Shown in pieces: positions 7,397 to 16,290 of a DNA stretch of 64,000 bases. This DNA comes from Mesorhizobium sangaii (GTDB lineage Bacteria; Pseudomonadota; Alphaproteobacteria; Rhizobiales; Rhizobiaceae). A program made the translations under genes and the position numbers. The number at the start of each line of letters is the position of its first letter. The stretch's first letter is position 1. The stretch lies in contig NZ_JACHEF010000001.1 in assembly GCF_014207355.1 (NCBI RefSeq), forward strand, positions 1,292,002 through 1,356,001, in the 5' to 3' direction. The notes under the pieces are model-generated. The model made no database searches and was not told the DNA's origin. It saw only the letters and a list, made by a program, of their open reading frames with translations.

Positions 7397-9973
7397 CTAG
7401 GTATTCAGGATGGAATTCCTGTATCCTTGGACGTCTTGAAGGCGATTTGCGATCACCTTGCCGACCGCCTCCGGGCTGTGCACTTGAGCCATGTAGGTCC
7501 GGGCGCGCTCGCCAACCGCGCTGACGGCCTCCATATTATCCGCAAGTTGCGTCATGATCCGAGCAGCTTCGTCTATGTCGGGATCGGCCCATTTCTGCCC
7601 TTCGATGAAATAGGGGTATTGGTCGGGCTCCACGCCGATCAAACGGTATGGAATAGGAAAACCAGTCTGCGTGCTGACAAAGTCCTTGCTTCCGGAAAAG
7701 TCCGTTGCAATGACCGCTTTGCCCATGGCCATGGCTTCGGCAATTCCCAATCCAAAACCTTCCGATCGATGCAACGAAATGAAGACATCGCATGATTTCG
7801 TCAGGCAATAGGTTTCGGCTCGAGTCAGAATTTCGTCAATCAAGACAACCCGCTTGTCGGTCTGCGCCAGGCCACGAATTGAATTCAGAATTGCTCGTTT
7901 GTGAGGGCTATTGCCCATTGTCTTGATGATCAAGGAAACCCGCCGATCGCGGTCCTGTCCGAACGCGCGAAGATAGGCCTGTAACACGGCATCCGGGTTC
8001 TTTCGGTCCGGGTAGGACGAAAAATCGAACGCAAACAAGAATGCCGTGGAATCCTTTGGAATCTGGAAGCGCTCCCGGTTCGCCTCGATGTTTGGCGGAA
8101 CGGAAATAGCCACTGGAATGTGCACGACGGGACGGTCCGTACCAGCTATGAACGCGTCGCGGACGAAGGCCGTCGGGGCCCAAATCTCGTCCACATGCTG
8201 CAAGCTGGTCAGCCATTGCGGATGGATCAGAGGCAGTTCCCAGAAAGGCCGGACGATATTGTATCTGTTGTGCAGAACACCGACGCCGACGCCCTGAATG
8301 GTTGACCCCAGCATGTCGGCGTTTACGCAAAAAACGTTCACCATTTTGGATGGCCGCGCAGCGATGCGGTGCGTCAGGGCTCTGTCCCTGTGCGACGACA
8401 GAACCTGCTCGTCAAAATTCGTGACATCGTAGTTGATGCCCGCGCTCTCAATCGATCGGGCCAGCGAACGCATGGCTTCACCGACGCCCGTCTCTGAAGA
8501 AGGGTAACCGATGAGGGATAGACCAGGCGCAAGCGTAGCCTGGGTCGTCGTATCGAAATTCGTGGGCCAGGCATGCCGGAACATCGCATCGAGAAATTGT
8601 TTTCGCCTGGCTGGCGGCACCATTCCATAGAGCCAGCGAATGTGAGGTTGGGCTCTTAGGAGAGTTCGATAAGCACGACGCGCGACCCGCCTTGCAATCA
8701 TCGAGGTTTGTTTGCCGGAGACGTCCGCCATTGCGTTTGGGTCGGTCTTCGCAGACCCAAGTTGGTTCATTCTTTCGGCGACCGTTTTCGTGAACCTGGA
8801 AGGAATCCCGGCCGACGATGCGCCGCCGGACATATACCAGTCAGCATAGTTTATCTGGGATCGTCCCTCCTGGAGGGGGAAGTAGGATTGCAGGTCGCGC
8901 CTCGTCGTCCAGAGTGCGTGCGCAAGCTGCGTGACCACGCCACCGGGATTCGGATTGATGTCGGCTGGACGGTCGAGATGGTCGGGCATCAGGGTGAAGG
9001 GATCGCCCTCGAAAGGCTCGAGCTTCTCGCGATAGACAATTCGCGCCAGGCTCGGAATATCGGTGCCGTCGGAAAACGTCCCGAAGCCATAAGGCACGGC
9101 CGAAAACCTTCTTGCCCCAAAGGCCTCCAACTGGTCGTGATAGTCGGCCAACAGGTTTTCCAACTCCTTGGTCGACGTTGGCTTCCACCGCTGCTGGTGC
9201 TTTGACAGGACACTCTGGTCGCCGGGAGTGATCCCGCTGAAATGAAAGAAGGCGAGTGGAGAGCCGTTGACCTCGTATCGTTCACTCGTCTTTTTGATCG
9301 TGCGAGTATCCAGGTTCCAGTACGCCACGTTGTAAGCTGGATCGCGCAGGATGTGCGTGCCCGAGCAATAGGCCGGCCACAGGTCCATGAACTTCTGGTC
9401 GACGAAAATCCCATCGCTCAGCCGATTGGCGACACACTCGTTTCGCAGGCGCGTCTCCCACCATTCCAGCAAGGCTGACGTCTCGTCCGTCCTGGCCAGG
9501 GCCAGAAATCCCAGATTGTAAATCCCGGCTTGCATGAAGGTCAGGTCGTTTGGGCCTTCGGGATGGAGGTTGGGAGCCAGCGCATGCGGCGTCAAGATGG
9601 ACGTCGCCCCCTCGTCGAACGCCTGCAAGATCTCGTCGAAACGGCGATAGGCAAGGATATCCGGATCCAGGTAAATGACGCGGTCAAAACCTTCGGCGAA
9701 AAGCCGCCGGAATACGGTCGGCTTGATCGCGGTGTTGAGTTCCATGACGTCGTAGCGAAAACTGAAGGCCCGACGATCGGGCAGATCGAGATCGTCGAAG
9801 AAAATATGGGCGTCGAACTCGGGAAAGGCGTCCTTTTCCAGGTCTTCCCGATGTGTGTCAGCGATGGCAAGTATGCAGGAAAAGTCTGGATGGTGGCGAG
9901 CAAACGAAGACGCAAGCGCCCGGGAATAGTGGAGATAATTCCAGGACGAAATCGTAAAAAACGCATTCCTCAT
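7397..9973 (-). CDS. Two-domain glycosyltransferase (GT-A-like N-terminus, GT4-like C-terminus)
   Basis: This 858-aa protein begins with a GT-A/GT8-like domain (about 1-270) containing the metal-binding D-x-D in VIYLDPDILAYRR and the downstream DQKFMDLWPAY block. The second half (about 470-850) is a GT-B, family 4-like domain. It has the FSSYPDRKNPDAVLQA region, then CDVFISLHRSEGFGLGIAEAMAMG, the usual E-x7-E nucleotide-sugar signature. Two active sites in one chain suggest that it adds two consecutive sugars in the cytoplasm. GGAAG lies ahead of the start. It is divergent from gmd, 86 bp away, which suggests use of a GDP-sugar, but the donor cannot be read from sequence. Confidence 0.85.
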   Translation of the reverse strand: MRNAFFTISSWNYLHYSRALASSFARHHPDFSCILAIADTHREDLEKDAFPEFDAHIFFDDLDLPDRRAFSFRYDVMELNTAIKPTVFRRLFAEGFDRVIYLDPDILAYRRFDEILQAFDEGATSILTPHALAPNLHPEGPNDLTFMQAGIYNLGFLALARTDETSALLEWWETRLRNECVANRLSDGIFVDQKFMDLWPAYCSGTHILRDPAYNVAYWNLDTRTIKKTSERYEVNGSPLAFFHFSGITPGDQSVLSKHQQRWKPTSTKELENLLADYHDQLEAFGARRFSAVPYGFGTFSDGTDIPSLARIVYREKLEPFEGDPFTLMPDHLDRPADINPNPGGVVTQLAHALWTTRRDLQSYFPLQEGRSQINYADWYMSGGASSAGIPSRFTKTVAERMNQLGSAKTDPNAMADVSGKQTSMIARRVARRAYRTLLRAQPHIRWLYGMVPPARRKQFLDAMFRHAWPTNFDTTTQATLAPGLSLIGYPSSETGVGEAMRSLARSIESAGINYDVTNFDEQVLSSHRDRALTHRIAARPSKMVNVFCVNADMLGSTIQGVGVGVLHNRYNIVRPFWELPLIHPQWLTSLQHVDEIWAPTAFVRDAFIAGTDRPVVHIPVAISVPPNIEANRERFQIPKDSTAFLFAFDFSSYPDRKNPDAVLQAYLRAFGQDRDRRVSLIIKTMGNSPHKRAILNSIRGLAQTDKRVVLIDEILTRAETYCLTKSCDVFISLHRSEGFGLGIAEAMAMGKAVIATDFSGSKDFVSTQTGFPIPYRLIGVEPDQYPYFIEGQKWADPDIDEAARIMTQLADNMEAVSAVGERARTYMAQVHSPEAVGKVIANRLQDVQGYRNSILNT

Positions 9974-10059
9974 GCTTAGCCCGAATCTTCCTTTGCCTTC
10001 GCGTCAAAACGTTGCCATAGCGCACGACAAGGGCAATCCACAATCACAAGGGACAGGCT

Positions 10060-11100
10060 GTGGCAAATAAGACTGCGTTGATAACGGGCATCACCGGGCA
10101 GGATGGCGCCTACCTGTCAAAGCTGCTGCTTGACAAGGGATACCGTGTGGTCGGCTCCATGCGCCGTACGTCCGGCATCGGGACGTGGCGCCTGCAAGAT
10201 CTGCAGGTTCTGGACGAGATCGAATTCACGTCGATGGAACTGACCGAAGACTCAAACGTGCGTGGGGTGCTGGAGAAGATCAAGCCCGACGAAATTTACA
10301 ATCTCGCGGCTCAAAGCTTTGTGGGCGATTCTTTTACACAGCCCATCTACACAACCCAGGTGACCGGGATTGGTGCACTGAGATTGCTTGAAGGCGTCAG
10401 GACCGTCGTCCCCACGGCGAAATTTTATCAGGCTTCAACGTCCGAAATGTTCGGAAAAGTGCAACAGGTTCCGCAGTCCGAGAAAACCGCCTTCTATCCG
10501 CGCAGTCCCTATGGGGTCGCCAAACTGTTCGCGCATTGGACTGTCGTGAACTACAGGGAAGCATACGGGCTGCATTGCTGCAGCGGCATCCTCTTCAATC
10601 ACGAGTCGCCTTTGAGGGGCGTGGAGTTTCTCCCTCGAAAAGTGACGCTTGGCATGGCCAAATACGCATTGAGGGGCGAAGGGCCGCTGCGGGTCGGAAA
10701 TCTGGAGGCGAAAAGAGATTGGGGCCACGCCAGGGACTACGTCGACGCAATGTGGAGGATGCTGCAAACGACGCCTGTGATGGATTTCGTCGTGGCGACC
10801 GGAAGAACGCACACCGTTCGTGATTTTGTCGAAATGGCCGCGAGCGCCTGCGGCATCTCTCTGGACTGGCAGGGAACGGGGCACAACGAGATGGCCATCG
10901 ACCGAGCCACCGGGAACGTCGTTGTATCCGTCGATCCGGCCTTCTACAGACCATCGGAAGTCGACCTTCTTGTCGGCGACCCTTCCCTTGCGAAAGAAGT
11001 GCTGGACTGGAGTCCCACGGTTCGACTGGAGGATCTGGTCTCAGAGATGGTGGAGGCCGATATGCATCGGGTGTCCTCGAACCACGTTTCCGGGTTTTAG
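10060..11100 (+). CDS. gmd: GDP-mannose 4,6-dehydratase
   Basis: This 346-aa extended SDR has the Gmd hallmarks. These are ALITGITGQDGAYLSKLLL (NAD(P) loop), FYQASTSEMFG with the catalytic Thr/Glu, YPRSPYGVAKLFAHW (Tyr-x3-Lys), LFNHESPLRG and KRDWGHARDYVDAMW. The enzyme converts GDP-D-mannose to GDP-4-keto-6-deoxy-D-mannose, the precursor of GDP-fucose, rhamnose or perosamine. The start is GTG with AGGGA upstream. No reductase or epimerase partner (fcl/rmd/per) lies beside it, so the final sugar is unknown. Compared with common Gmd the ESPLRG motif replaces ESPRRG, a small deviation. Confidence 0.88.
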   Translation: MANKTALITGITGQDGAYLSKLLLDKGYRVVGSMRRTSGIGTWRLQDLQVLDEIEFTSMELTEDSNVRGVLEKIKPDEIYNLAAQSFVGDSFTQPIYTTQVTGIGALRLLEGVRTVVPTAKFYQASTSEMFGKVQQVPQSEKTAFYPRSPYGVAKLFAHWTVVNYREAYGLHCCSGILFNHESPLRGVEFLPRKVTLGMAKYALRGEGPLRVGNLEAKRDWGHARDYVDAMWRMLQTTPVMDFVVATGRTHTVRDFVEMAASACGISLDWQGTGHNEMAIDRATGNVVVSVDPAFYRPSEVDLLVGDPSLAKEVLDWSPTVRLEDLVSEMVEADMHRVSSNHVSGF

Positions 11101-11125
11101 CAGACCGGGGGACGCAGGCGCTCGG

Positions 11126-11476
11126 TCAGACGGTCCAGGTCCAGTCGATCGGGTAGTTGAAAATCGGGGTGAACGTCACGCCGACCGCCTCCATATCCCT
11201 TCGGCCGTCGACGACCATCTCCTTCAATCGGTCCAACTGTGCCGCATGCTCGTCGGTGTCCCAGACACTCACTTGCACGATCGAGCCTTTCGGCGAGACG
11301 CCCGCATAAAAGTGAAGGAGCCCCGGCAGCCGTCTGAGGGCCGGGATTATGTACTCCGAAGTCTTCTTGCTCGCGGCGTCGACCTCGGCGAACCGGCTCG
11401 GGTCGTAGCTGGCGCGCGAGACGCGGACGACGGCGGTTGCCGGTAATGACTCGGCCTTGGTGGTTCTTTCTGTCAT
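11126..11476 (-). CDS. Small dimeric alpha/beta-barrel (ABM-superfamily-like) protein
   Basis: The 116-aa product has the alternating beta/alpha layout of the ferredoxin-like dimeric barrel superfamily: a VVRVSRASYD strand, a helix with PALRRLPGLLHFYAGVSP, a VQVSVWDTDEHAAQLDR segment and a short C-terminal strand. ATG 11476 is preferred over an ATG nine codons upstream because AGGAAGG stands 6-7 nt before it. Relatives include monooxygenases and ligand-binding proteins with no confirmed chemistry. It converges on gmd, with 25 bp between the stops. Function is unknown. Confidence 0.6.
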   Translation of the reverse strand: MTERTTKAESLPATAVVRVSRASYDPSRFAEVDAASKKTSEYIIPALRRLPGLLHFYAGVSPKGSIVQVSVWDTDEHAAQLDRLKEMVVDGRRDMEAVGVTFTPIFNYPIDWTWTV

Positions 11477-11753
11477 AGGGACCTTCCTCGCTGCGGTCTG
11501 CATCGCAGCCGCTGTCTGCTACTGATCATGAGTCCGCGCTGCTTGTGGCGGTGCGGGGGGGCGCCGATACCAATCAGATTTGCCCGCCTTGAGATGGGCG
11601 TCCTCAACGCTGGCAATTTTGCCTCCCTGGAAAGCCGGCGACCAGGCTTGGCTTCAACATTCCTAATGTTCCTGTTGACGCGCCATGGCGATCATTGTCG
11701 AGCGCCGCGCGCGCCACTATGAGCTTCGATGGAAAGTCTGATGGGGAATATTA

Positions 11754-14510
11754 TTGGCGACCGCGGCAATTACGGCCCACGTCCATAGCCAGGCAATATC
11801 GACGCCGGCTTTCCGGCGCATTCGCGCTCGCGATGTCGCAATCGCGCTGCTGCTTGGGCTCCTCTGCCTGTTGGTCTACAACGCAAATATGCGGTCGATC
11901 ACGGCGGCGGACAGCTATGCGGCGCGCTACCTGCCCTTTTCCATCTGGCAGAACCACAGCCTGACCTTGAATCCAATTTTAACCACGGTGGCTCAAGGAC
12001 GAAAGCCGCCGGCAACGCCAGAGAAGGATGGCACGGCTCATTGGATCCTGAAGGTTGGAGGAGACCGATATGTATCAAAATTTCCCATTGCCGTTCCGGT
12101 CATCCTCTCCCCATTCTATCTGCCGGCAGTCATTTATCTGAACCACCATGGTGCCGATCCGCTGCTGTTCGACCAAGTCGCCCGGATCATGGAAAAGCTC
12201 TGCGCTTCTTCGCTGGCGGCGGTGTCCGTCGGTTTGCTCTATTTGCTCCTTCGGCGGCGGACCGATGAAGGGTTGGCCGCCATTCTGAGCCTGCTTTACG
12301 CATTTGGTACGACGACATGGGTCATCAGCAGCCAGGCCCTCTGGATGCATGGGCTCGCCCAGTTGCTGGTCGTGGCCACCATGCTTTTGCTCACCGGACC
12401 AGGCACGGCATTGCGGGTCGTCCTCGCAGGACTGCTTTGTGCGCTTATCGCGGCCAACCGCCAGCCCGATACCATATTGGCGGCAGGTCTGGGTATTTAT
12501 GGCCTGTGGTGGGCTGGCCGCATGAGACCGTTTTTCGTCTTGTCGGGCATGGTCCCCGTCGCTTTGACCCTGGCCTATAATCTCATGATCGTCGGCAATA
12601 TCGCGGGGGCTTATGCGCTGCATGTTCGGCCCGGCGATTTCAACCACGACATAGTGGGCGGCATCGCAGGCCTTCTTGTCAGTCCGACCCGAGGACTCTT
12701 CGTCTACTCTCCGTTCCTGCTGTTCGTTCCCATTTTTTGTCGTCGCGTCGTGCTTGAGCGCTCAGGACGAGGGCTGACGATAGCCATTGGCTGCGCCATG
12801 ATCGTGCAAGTGTCGTTCTACGCCATGATCGATTGGCGGCAGGGCATCTCCTGGGGGCCCCGATGGCTCACCGACATGCTGCCCATGCTGATGTGGATGC
12901 TTCCACCTGTCGTAAAGGCGCTGTCCCGGAACGGGCGCGTGGCATTCGGCCTTGCATCACTCGTGGCGATCTCGATCCAGACGATCGGTGCCTTCTGGTA
13001 CACCGGCATCGCCGACACGCCCATCGTCACCGCCCACGGACCAGGCAGAATGCGGCCTGCCTGGGACATCCACAACGCAGCGTTTGTCGCCGAACTCAGT
13101 CACCCGCATGTCCAGGCCGACTTGATCGTCGATCTGGATGGCAACATCGATGCGGTTAACGTTTTGCCGGTCGGTCAAGGCACCGGCGGCGGAGCGGGCA
13201 GGCAGCTTGAGGTCCTCGGATGGGCGCTCACCAACAGCCACTCTCCCAGCGACGTCGCCGTGCTGATCGATGGCCAATGGGGCGCCGCAACGCGGGAATT
13301 CTTTGCCAGGACCGATGTCGAGAAGGCGATGGGCCATGCGAGCCCGGCTGGTTGGCGCGTCACCATTCCAATCGACCAGGTGGGTCCGGGTGAGCATCTG
13401 TTGGCGGTACTGGTGCGCGCCACGGAGGGCGGCGAGCCGCGTCTCATGAAGCAGACCTCTTTCGTCCTGGCGCCGCACAATGAGGCGCTTGAGCATGTGA
13501 CGGATCTGCCAAGTGCGGGGCGGCGCGCCAGGCAGATTCTCGCAAGCCATCAGCAGGCCGGCGGCTATTGGCTGACCTCCTATACAAGCGCAACGCGATT
13601 TGAGCAGCCGCGCCAGGAAATGAACACCTATCTGAACGCCGTCATGCTTGATGTCGCCGGCCCCGTGGCCGAAGCCGCCGGCGCAAGCGACATGCTTGCA
13701 AGGGCGCGCCAGTTCCTGGCCGCTCAGATCGAGCCGAGCGGTCTCGTTCGATATCACGGTCGACCAGATGCGCCCACGATCGGCACTCTTGGCTGCGCCA
13801 TCACGCCCGATTCCGATGACACCGCCCTGGCGTGGCGGGTCGCGCCGAGCGAAAAGAGCGAACTGCTGCAACCCGCGCTTGCCATGATAACGCAGTTCAG
13901 ACGACCTGACGGGCTCTACAAGACTTGGCTTGCGCCACGGGACAATTACCAATGCCTCGATCCCGGACGCGACGCCAATCCGGCGGATATCGGAATCCAG
14001 ATGCACATATTCCTGTTTCTCGAACAGGTGGACAAACCGGCCGCGCGTTCCCTGTGCGACGCGCTCTCGAAAAAAGCTGGCGACGACGATATCTGGGTCT
14101 ACTACGCCGGTGCACCGCTCATGATCTCTCTGCGGTTGGCAGAGCTGGAAAAGGCCGGCTGCTTGCCGCAACTCCCACGGGCGCAATTGCGGACCGACAT
14201 TCCCGGCCAAGAGATCTGGCTGCGCGCCGCCGACCAGCTTGGGCAGCTGGAAAGCCATGCCGGCTCATATGCTACCTACCGGCGTACGGCCGAATTGCTG
14301 ACCGATATCGCTGCGGATGACTTTTCCTTGATGAGCCATACGCCTCCGCTCCTGTATCACAATGACCTTACAGCGACGGTGAAACGATTCTATTGGTCGC
14401 AAGATTTCGGATATGCGCTGTGGTTGCGGCTCTATTTCGAGAACGAACGTATGCTATCAACGCTTCCTTGTGGTTCCGGCGGCCCGGAACAAAAATGTGG
14501 TGAGAAGTGA
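11754..14510 (+). CDS. Large GT-C-like membrane protein with C-terminal alpha/alpha-barrel-like domain
   Basis: This 918-aa protein has three parts. Residues about 20-430 contain roughly ten membrane segments, with a first-loop acidic signature (ITAADSYAARYLPFS) like polyprenyl-phosphate-dependent GT-C enzymes. Residues about 440-570 look like a soluble beta-rich domain. Residues about 580-905 resemble the alpha/alpha barrel of prenyltransferase/squalene-cyclase-type proteins, with repeated G-x-W/Y-L-T, GLVRYHG, CAITPDSDDTALAW and GLYKTWLA blocks. The TTG start has GGGGAA upstream, and an in-frame TGA lies five codons before it. Its stop overlaps the next start (GTGA), so it is coupled to the UbiA-family gene. 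Likely role, by inference: transfer of a lipid-linked sugar on the periplasmic face. Confidence 0.6.
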   Translation: MATAAITAHVHSQAISTPAFRRIRARDVAIALLLGLLCLLVYNANMRSITAADSYAARYLPFSIWQNHSLTLNPILTTVAQGRKPPATPEKDGTAHWILKVGGDRYVSKFPIAVPVILSPFYLPAVIYLNHHGADPLLFDQVARIMEKLCASSLAAVSVGLLYLLLRRRTDEGLAAILSLLYAFGTTTWVISSQALWMHGLAQLLVVATMLLLTGPGTALRVVLAGLLCALIAANRQPDTILAAGLGIYGLWWAGRMRPFFVLSGMVPVALTLAYNLMIVGNIAGAYALHVRPGDFNHDIVGGIAGLLVSPTRGLFVYSPFLLFVPIFCRRVVLERSGRGLTIAIGCAMIVQVSFYAMIDWRQGISWGPRWLTDMLPMLMWMLPPVVKALSRNGRVAFGLASLVAISIQTIGAFWYTGIADTPIVTAHGPGRMRPAWDIHNAAFVAELSHPHVQADLIVDLDGNIDAVNVLPVGQGTGGGAGRQLEVLGWALTNSHSPSDVAVLIDGQWGAATREFFARTDVEKAMGHASPAGWRVTIPIDQVGPGEHLLAVLVRATEGGEPRLMKQTSFVLAPHNEALEHVTDLPSAGRRARQILASHQQAGGYWLTSYTSATRFEQPRQEMNTYLNAVMLDVAGPVAEAAGASDMLARARQFLAAQIEPSGLVRYHGRPDAPTIGTLGCAITPDSDDTALAWRVAPSEKSELLQPALAMITQFRRPDGLYKTWLAPRDNYQCLDPGRDANPADIGIQMHIFLFLEQVDKPAARSLCDALSKKAGDDDIWVYYAGAPLMISLRLAELEKAGCLPQLPRAQLRTDIPGQEIWLRAADQLGQLESHAGSYATYRRTAELLTDIAADDFSLMSHTPPLLYHNDLTATVKRFYWSQDFGYALWLRLYFENERMLSTLPCGSGGPEQKCGEK

Positions 14511-15418
14511 CGCAAATCGCGAGCGACACGGTCGATCAAAATCGCCCCCGGGCGACACAGCTGTCCCGTTGGCTTTCGTGCATCCGTTTCGATGAAGTCG
14601 TCGCGCTTCAGGCCACTCCGATCATCGGTGCGGTCCTTTCGATCGGATCGCTGTCAGCGAGCCATGCGCTGACCGTAGCTATTTTGATAGCCGGCAACCT
14701 GTGCCTGATGGCTCACGTGTTTGTCCTCAACGACTGGTCGGGAATCGACGGAGATCTCAAAGATCCGGACCGAGCCAGCCGAACATTCGCGGCAAAAGGT
14801 CTGACGCGCAGGGAAATCGGCTATCTTGCCGGCTCATTGCTGGCGATCAGTCTGCTCCTGTTTGGGCTGATAAATACGAGGGCGCTCGTTGTTGCGATAA
14901 CGATAGCAGGGCTAAGCGCCTTGTATTCCGGCCCGACCCTGCATCTGAAGGGTGCGCCGCTTTACAGCTCGGCCCTGCATTTTGTCGGCGGCTGCATGCA
15001 TTTCCTGCTCGGTTATGCGGCTTTTGGCGCGATCAATGCACAGGGTCTCGTCGTCAGTTGTTTCTTTGGATTGGTATTCACTGCCGGCCATTTCACGCAT
15101 GAGGCACGCGACTATGACGTCGACTTGCTCAACGGCATACGGACGAACGCCGTGGCGTTTGGCAAGACCAGGAGTTTTGTCGCAGGCCTCGTGCTCTTTA
15201 TCTCGGCATATGCGCTCATGGTCTCGCTGGCTGTGCTCGGATTGGTTCCGTTCGCCCTCGTCTTTGCCGCCGCATTCATTCCGGTACATCTGTGGGCTTC
15301 GCGCCGCGCCATGCTGGCCGGCCTGACGTCCGAGAGCCTCTATCGACTGCAACGGTGTTACCGGGCGCTCTTCGCCACCATTGGCATCGTCATGATTGCG
15401 ATGGTCGCTTTGTCCTAG
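14507..15418 (+). CDS. UbiA-family membrane prenyltransferase
   Basis: The product is 303 aa with about eight hydrophobic segments and both UbiA aspartate motifs on the same membrane face. The first is NDWSGIDGD (from about residue 75). The second is EARDYDVDLLNG (about 199-210). Family members condense a polyprenyl diphosphate with an aromatic or sugar-phosphate acceptor. A bacterial subgroup makes decaprenyl-phosphoryl-phosphoribose. The GTG start lies inside the stop of the preceding gene, and a GT2 of dolichyl-phosphate-mannose-synthase type follows 51 bp later. The context therefore favours lipid-linked sugar synthesis over ubiquinone or heme synthesis. Acceptor and donor cannot be read directly. 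Confidence 0.82.
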   Translation: MTQIASDTVDQNRPRATQLSRWLSCIRFDEVVALQATPIIGAVLSIGSLSASHALTVAILIAGNLCLMAHVFVLNDWSGIDGDLKDPDRASRTFAAKGLTRREIGYLAGSLLAISLLLFGLINTRALVVAITIAGLSALYSGPTLHLKGAPLYSSALHFVGGCMHFLLGYAAFGAINAQGLVVSCFFGLVFTAGHFTHEARDYDVDLLNGIRTNAVAFGKTRSFVAGLVLFISAYALMVSLAVLGLVPFALVFAAAFIPVHLWASRRAMLAGLTSESLYRLQRCYRALFATIGIVMIAMVALS

Positions 15419-15469
15419 CCGGCAGTGTCGGGTTCCACACAACAGGCGACTTTCCGGCCTCGAGGTTCC

Positions 15470-16240
15470 ATGCTTTCCGTAATCGTACCGGTCTTCAACG
15501 AAGCAGTCACATTGCCGCACGTGTTGGCGATGGTGAGCACAGCACTTCCCGCCGTGGCTAAGGAAATCATCATCGTCGATGACGGCTCCTCCGACGGCAC
15601 CCGCGAGTGGCTCAAGGCCAATTTTCCGACCGGTTCTCGCTGTGCCACGTCCCTGACCGTCGACATCGACGGAGGTCTGGTCTTCACCGAGGAACCGGGG
15701 ATTGCCCCGGTCACGGTGCGCGTGTTCCATCACGACAGAAATAGCGGAAAAGGTGCCGCGCTGCAGACCGGGCTGGCGGCGGTCAAGGGCGACGTCATCG
15801 TCATCCAGGATGCGGACCTTGAATACGATCCTGCGGATTGGACCGTTATGTATGATCTTATCGTCAGGCGAAAAGTTGCAGATGTGGTCTACGGCTCACG
15901 CTTCTACGGCCGGCCTCATCGGTCGCTCTATTTCCACCATTATCTGGCCAATCGCTTCATCTCCCTGGTGTTCAATCTTCTCTACAACCAGACGCTGACG
16001 GACATCGAGTGCTGCTACAAGATGTTCACGCGAGACGTCATGAGCCGGCTGCGTCTGACCTGTAACGACTTTGGCTGTGAAATTCAGCTCAGCGCCCAGA
16101 TCGCGCTTGCCGGCCGCTGGCGTATCTACGAGATCGGCATCAGCTATTTCGGCCGCACCTACGAGGAAGGCAAGAAAATCGGATGGCGCGATGGCGTCAA
16201 GGCAATCTGGTATCTCGCCCGCTTCCGGCTCTTTTCCTGA
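15470..16240 (+). CDS. GT2 glycosyltransferase, polyprenyl-phosphate sugar synthase type
   Basis: The protein (256 aa from ATG 15470) is a GT-A fold family 2 enzyme with SVIVPVFNEAVTL, IIIVDDGSSDGT, HHDRNSGKGAALQTGL and VIQDADLEYDP, the D-x-D region. These blocks are closest to dolichyl/polyprenyl-phosphate mannose synthases. A GTG at 15425 in the same frame is possible, but CGAGG just before 15470 favours the later start. It is the third gene of the operon after the GT-C-like protein and UbiA-family gene. It probably transfers a sugar from a nucleotide donor to polyprenyl phosphate for use by the large membrane protein. It lacks a C-terminal membrane anchor. Confidence 0.8.
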   Translation: MLSVIVPVFNEAVTLPHVLAMVSTALPAVAKEIIIVDDGSSDGTREWLKANFPTGSRCATSLTVDIDGGLVFTEEPGIAPVTVRVFHHDRNSGKGAALQTGLAAVKGDVIVIQDADLEYDPADWTVMYDLIVRRKVADVVYGSRFYGRPHRSLYFHHYLANRFISLVFNLLYNQTLTDIECCYKMFTRDVMSRLRLTCNDFGCEIQLSAQIALAGRWRIYEIGISYFGRTYEEGKKIGWRDGVKAIWYLARFRLFS

Positions 16241-16290
16241 ACCACTGACGGCGGGGCAAACCAAAACATGCGCCGCAAACGCTGAGCTCG

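Noticed and set aside
12957..14258. Minus-strand 433-aa frame within the GT-C-like gene
   Set aside because: It is antisense shadow; the plus-strand protein has coherent membrane segments and domain-like blocks.
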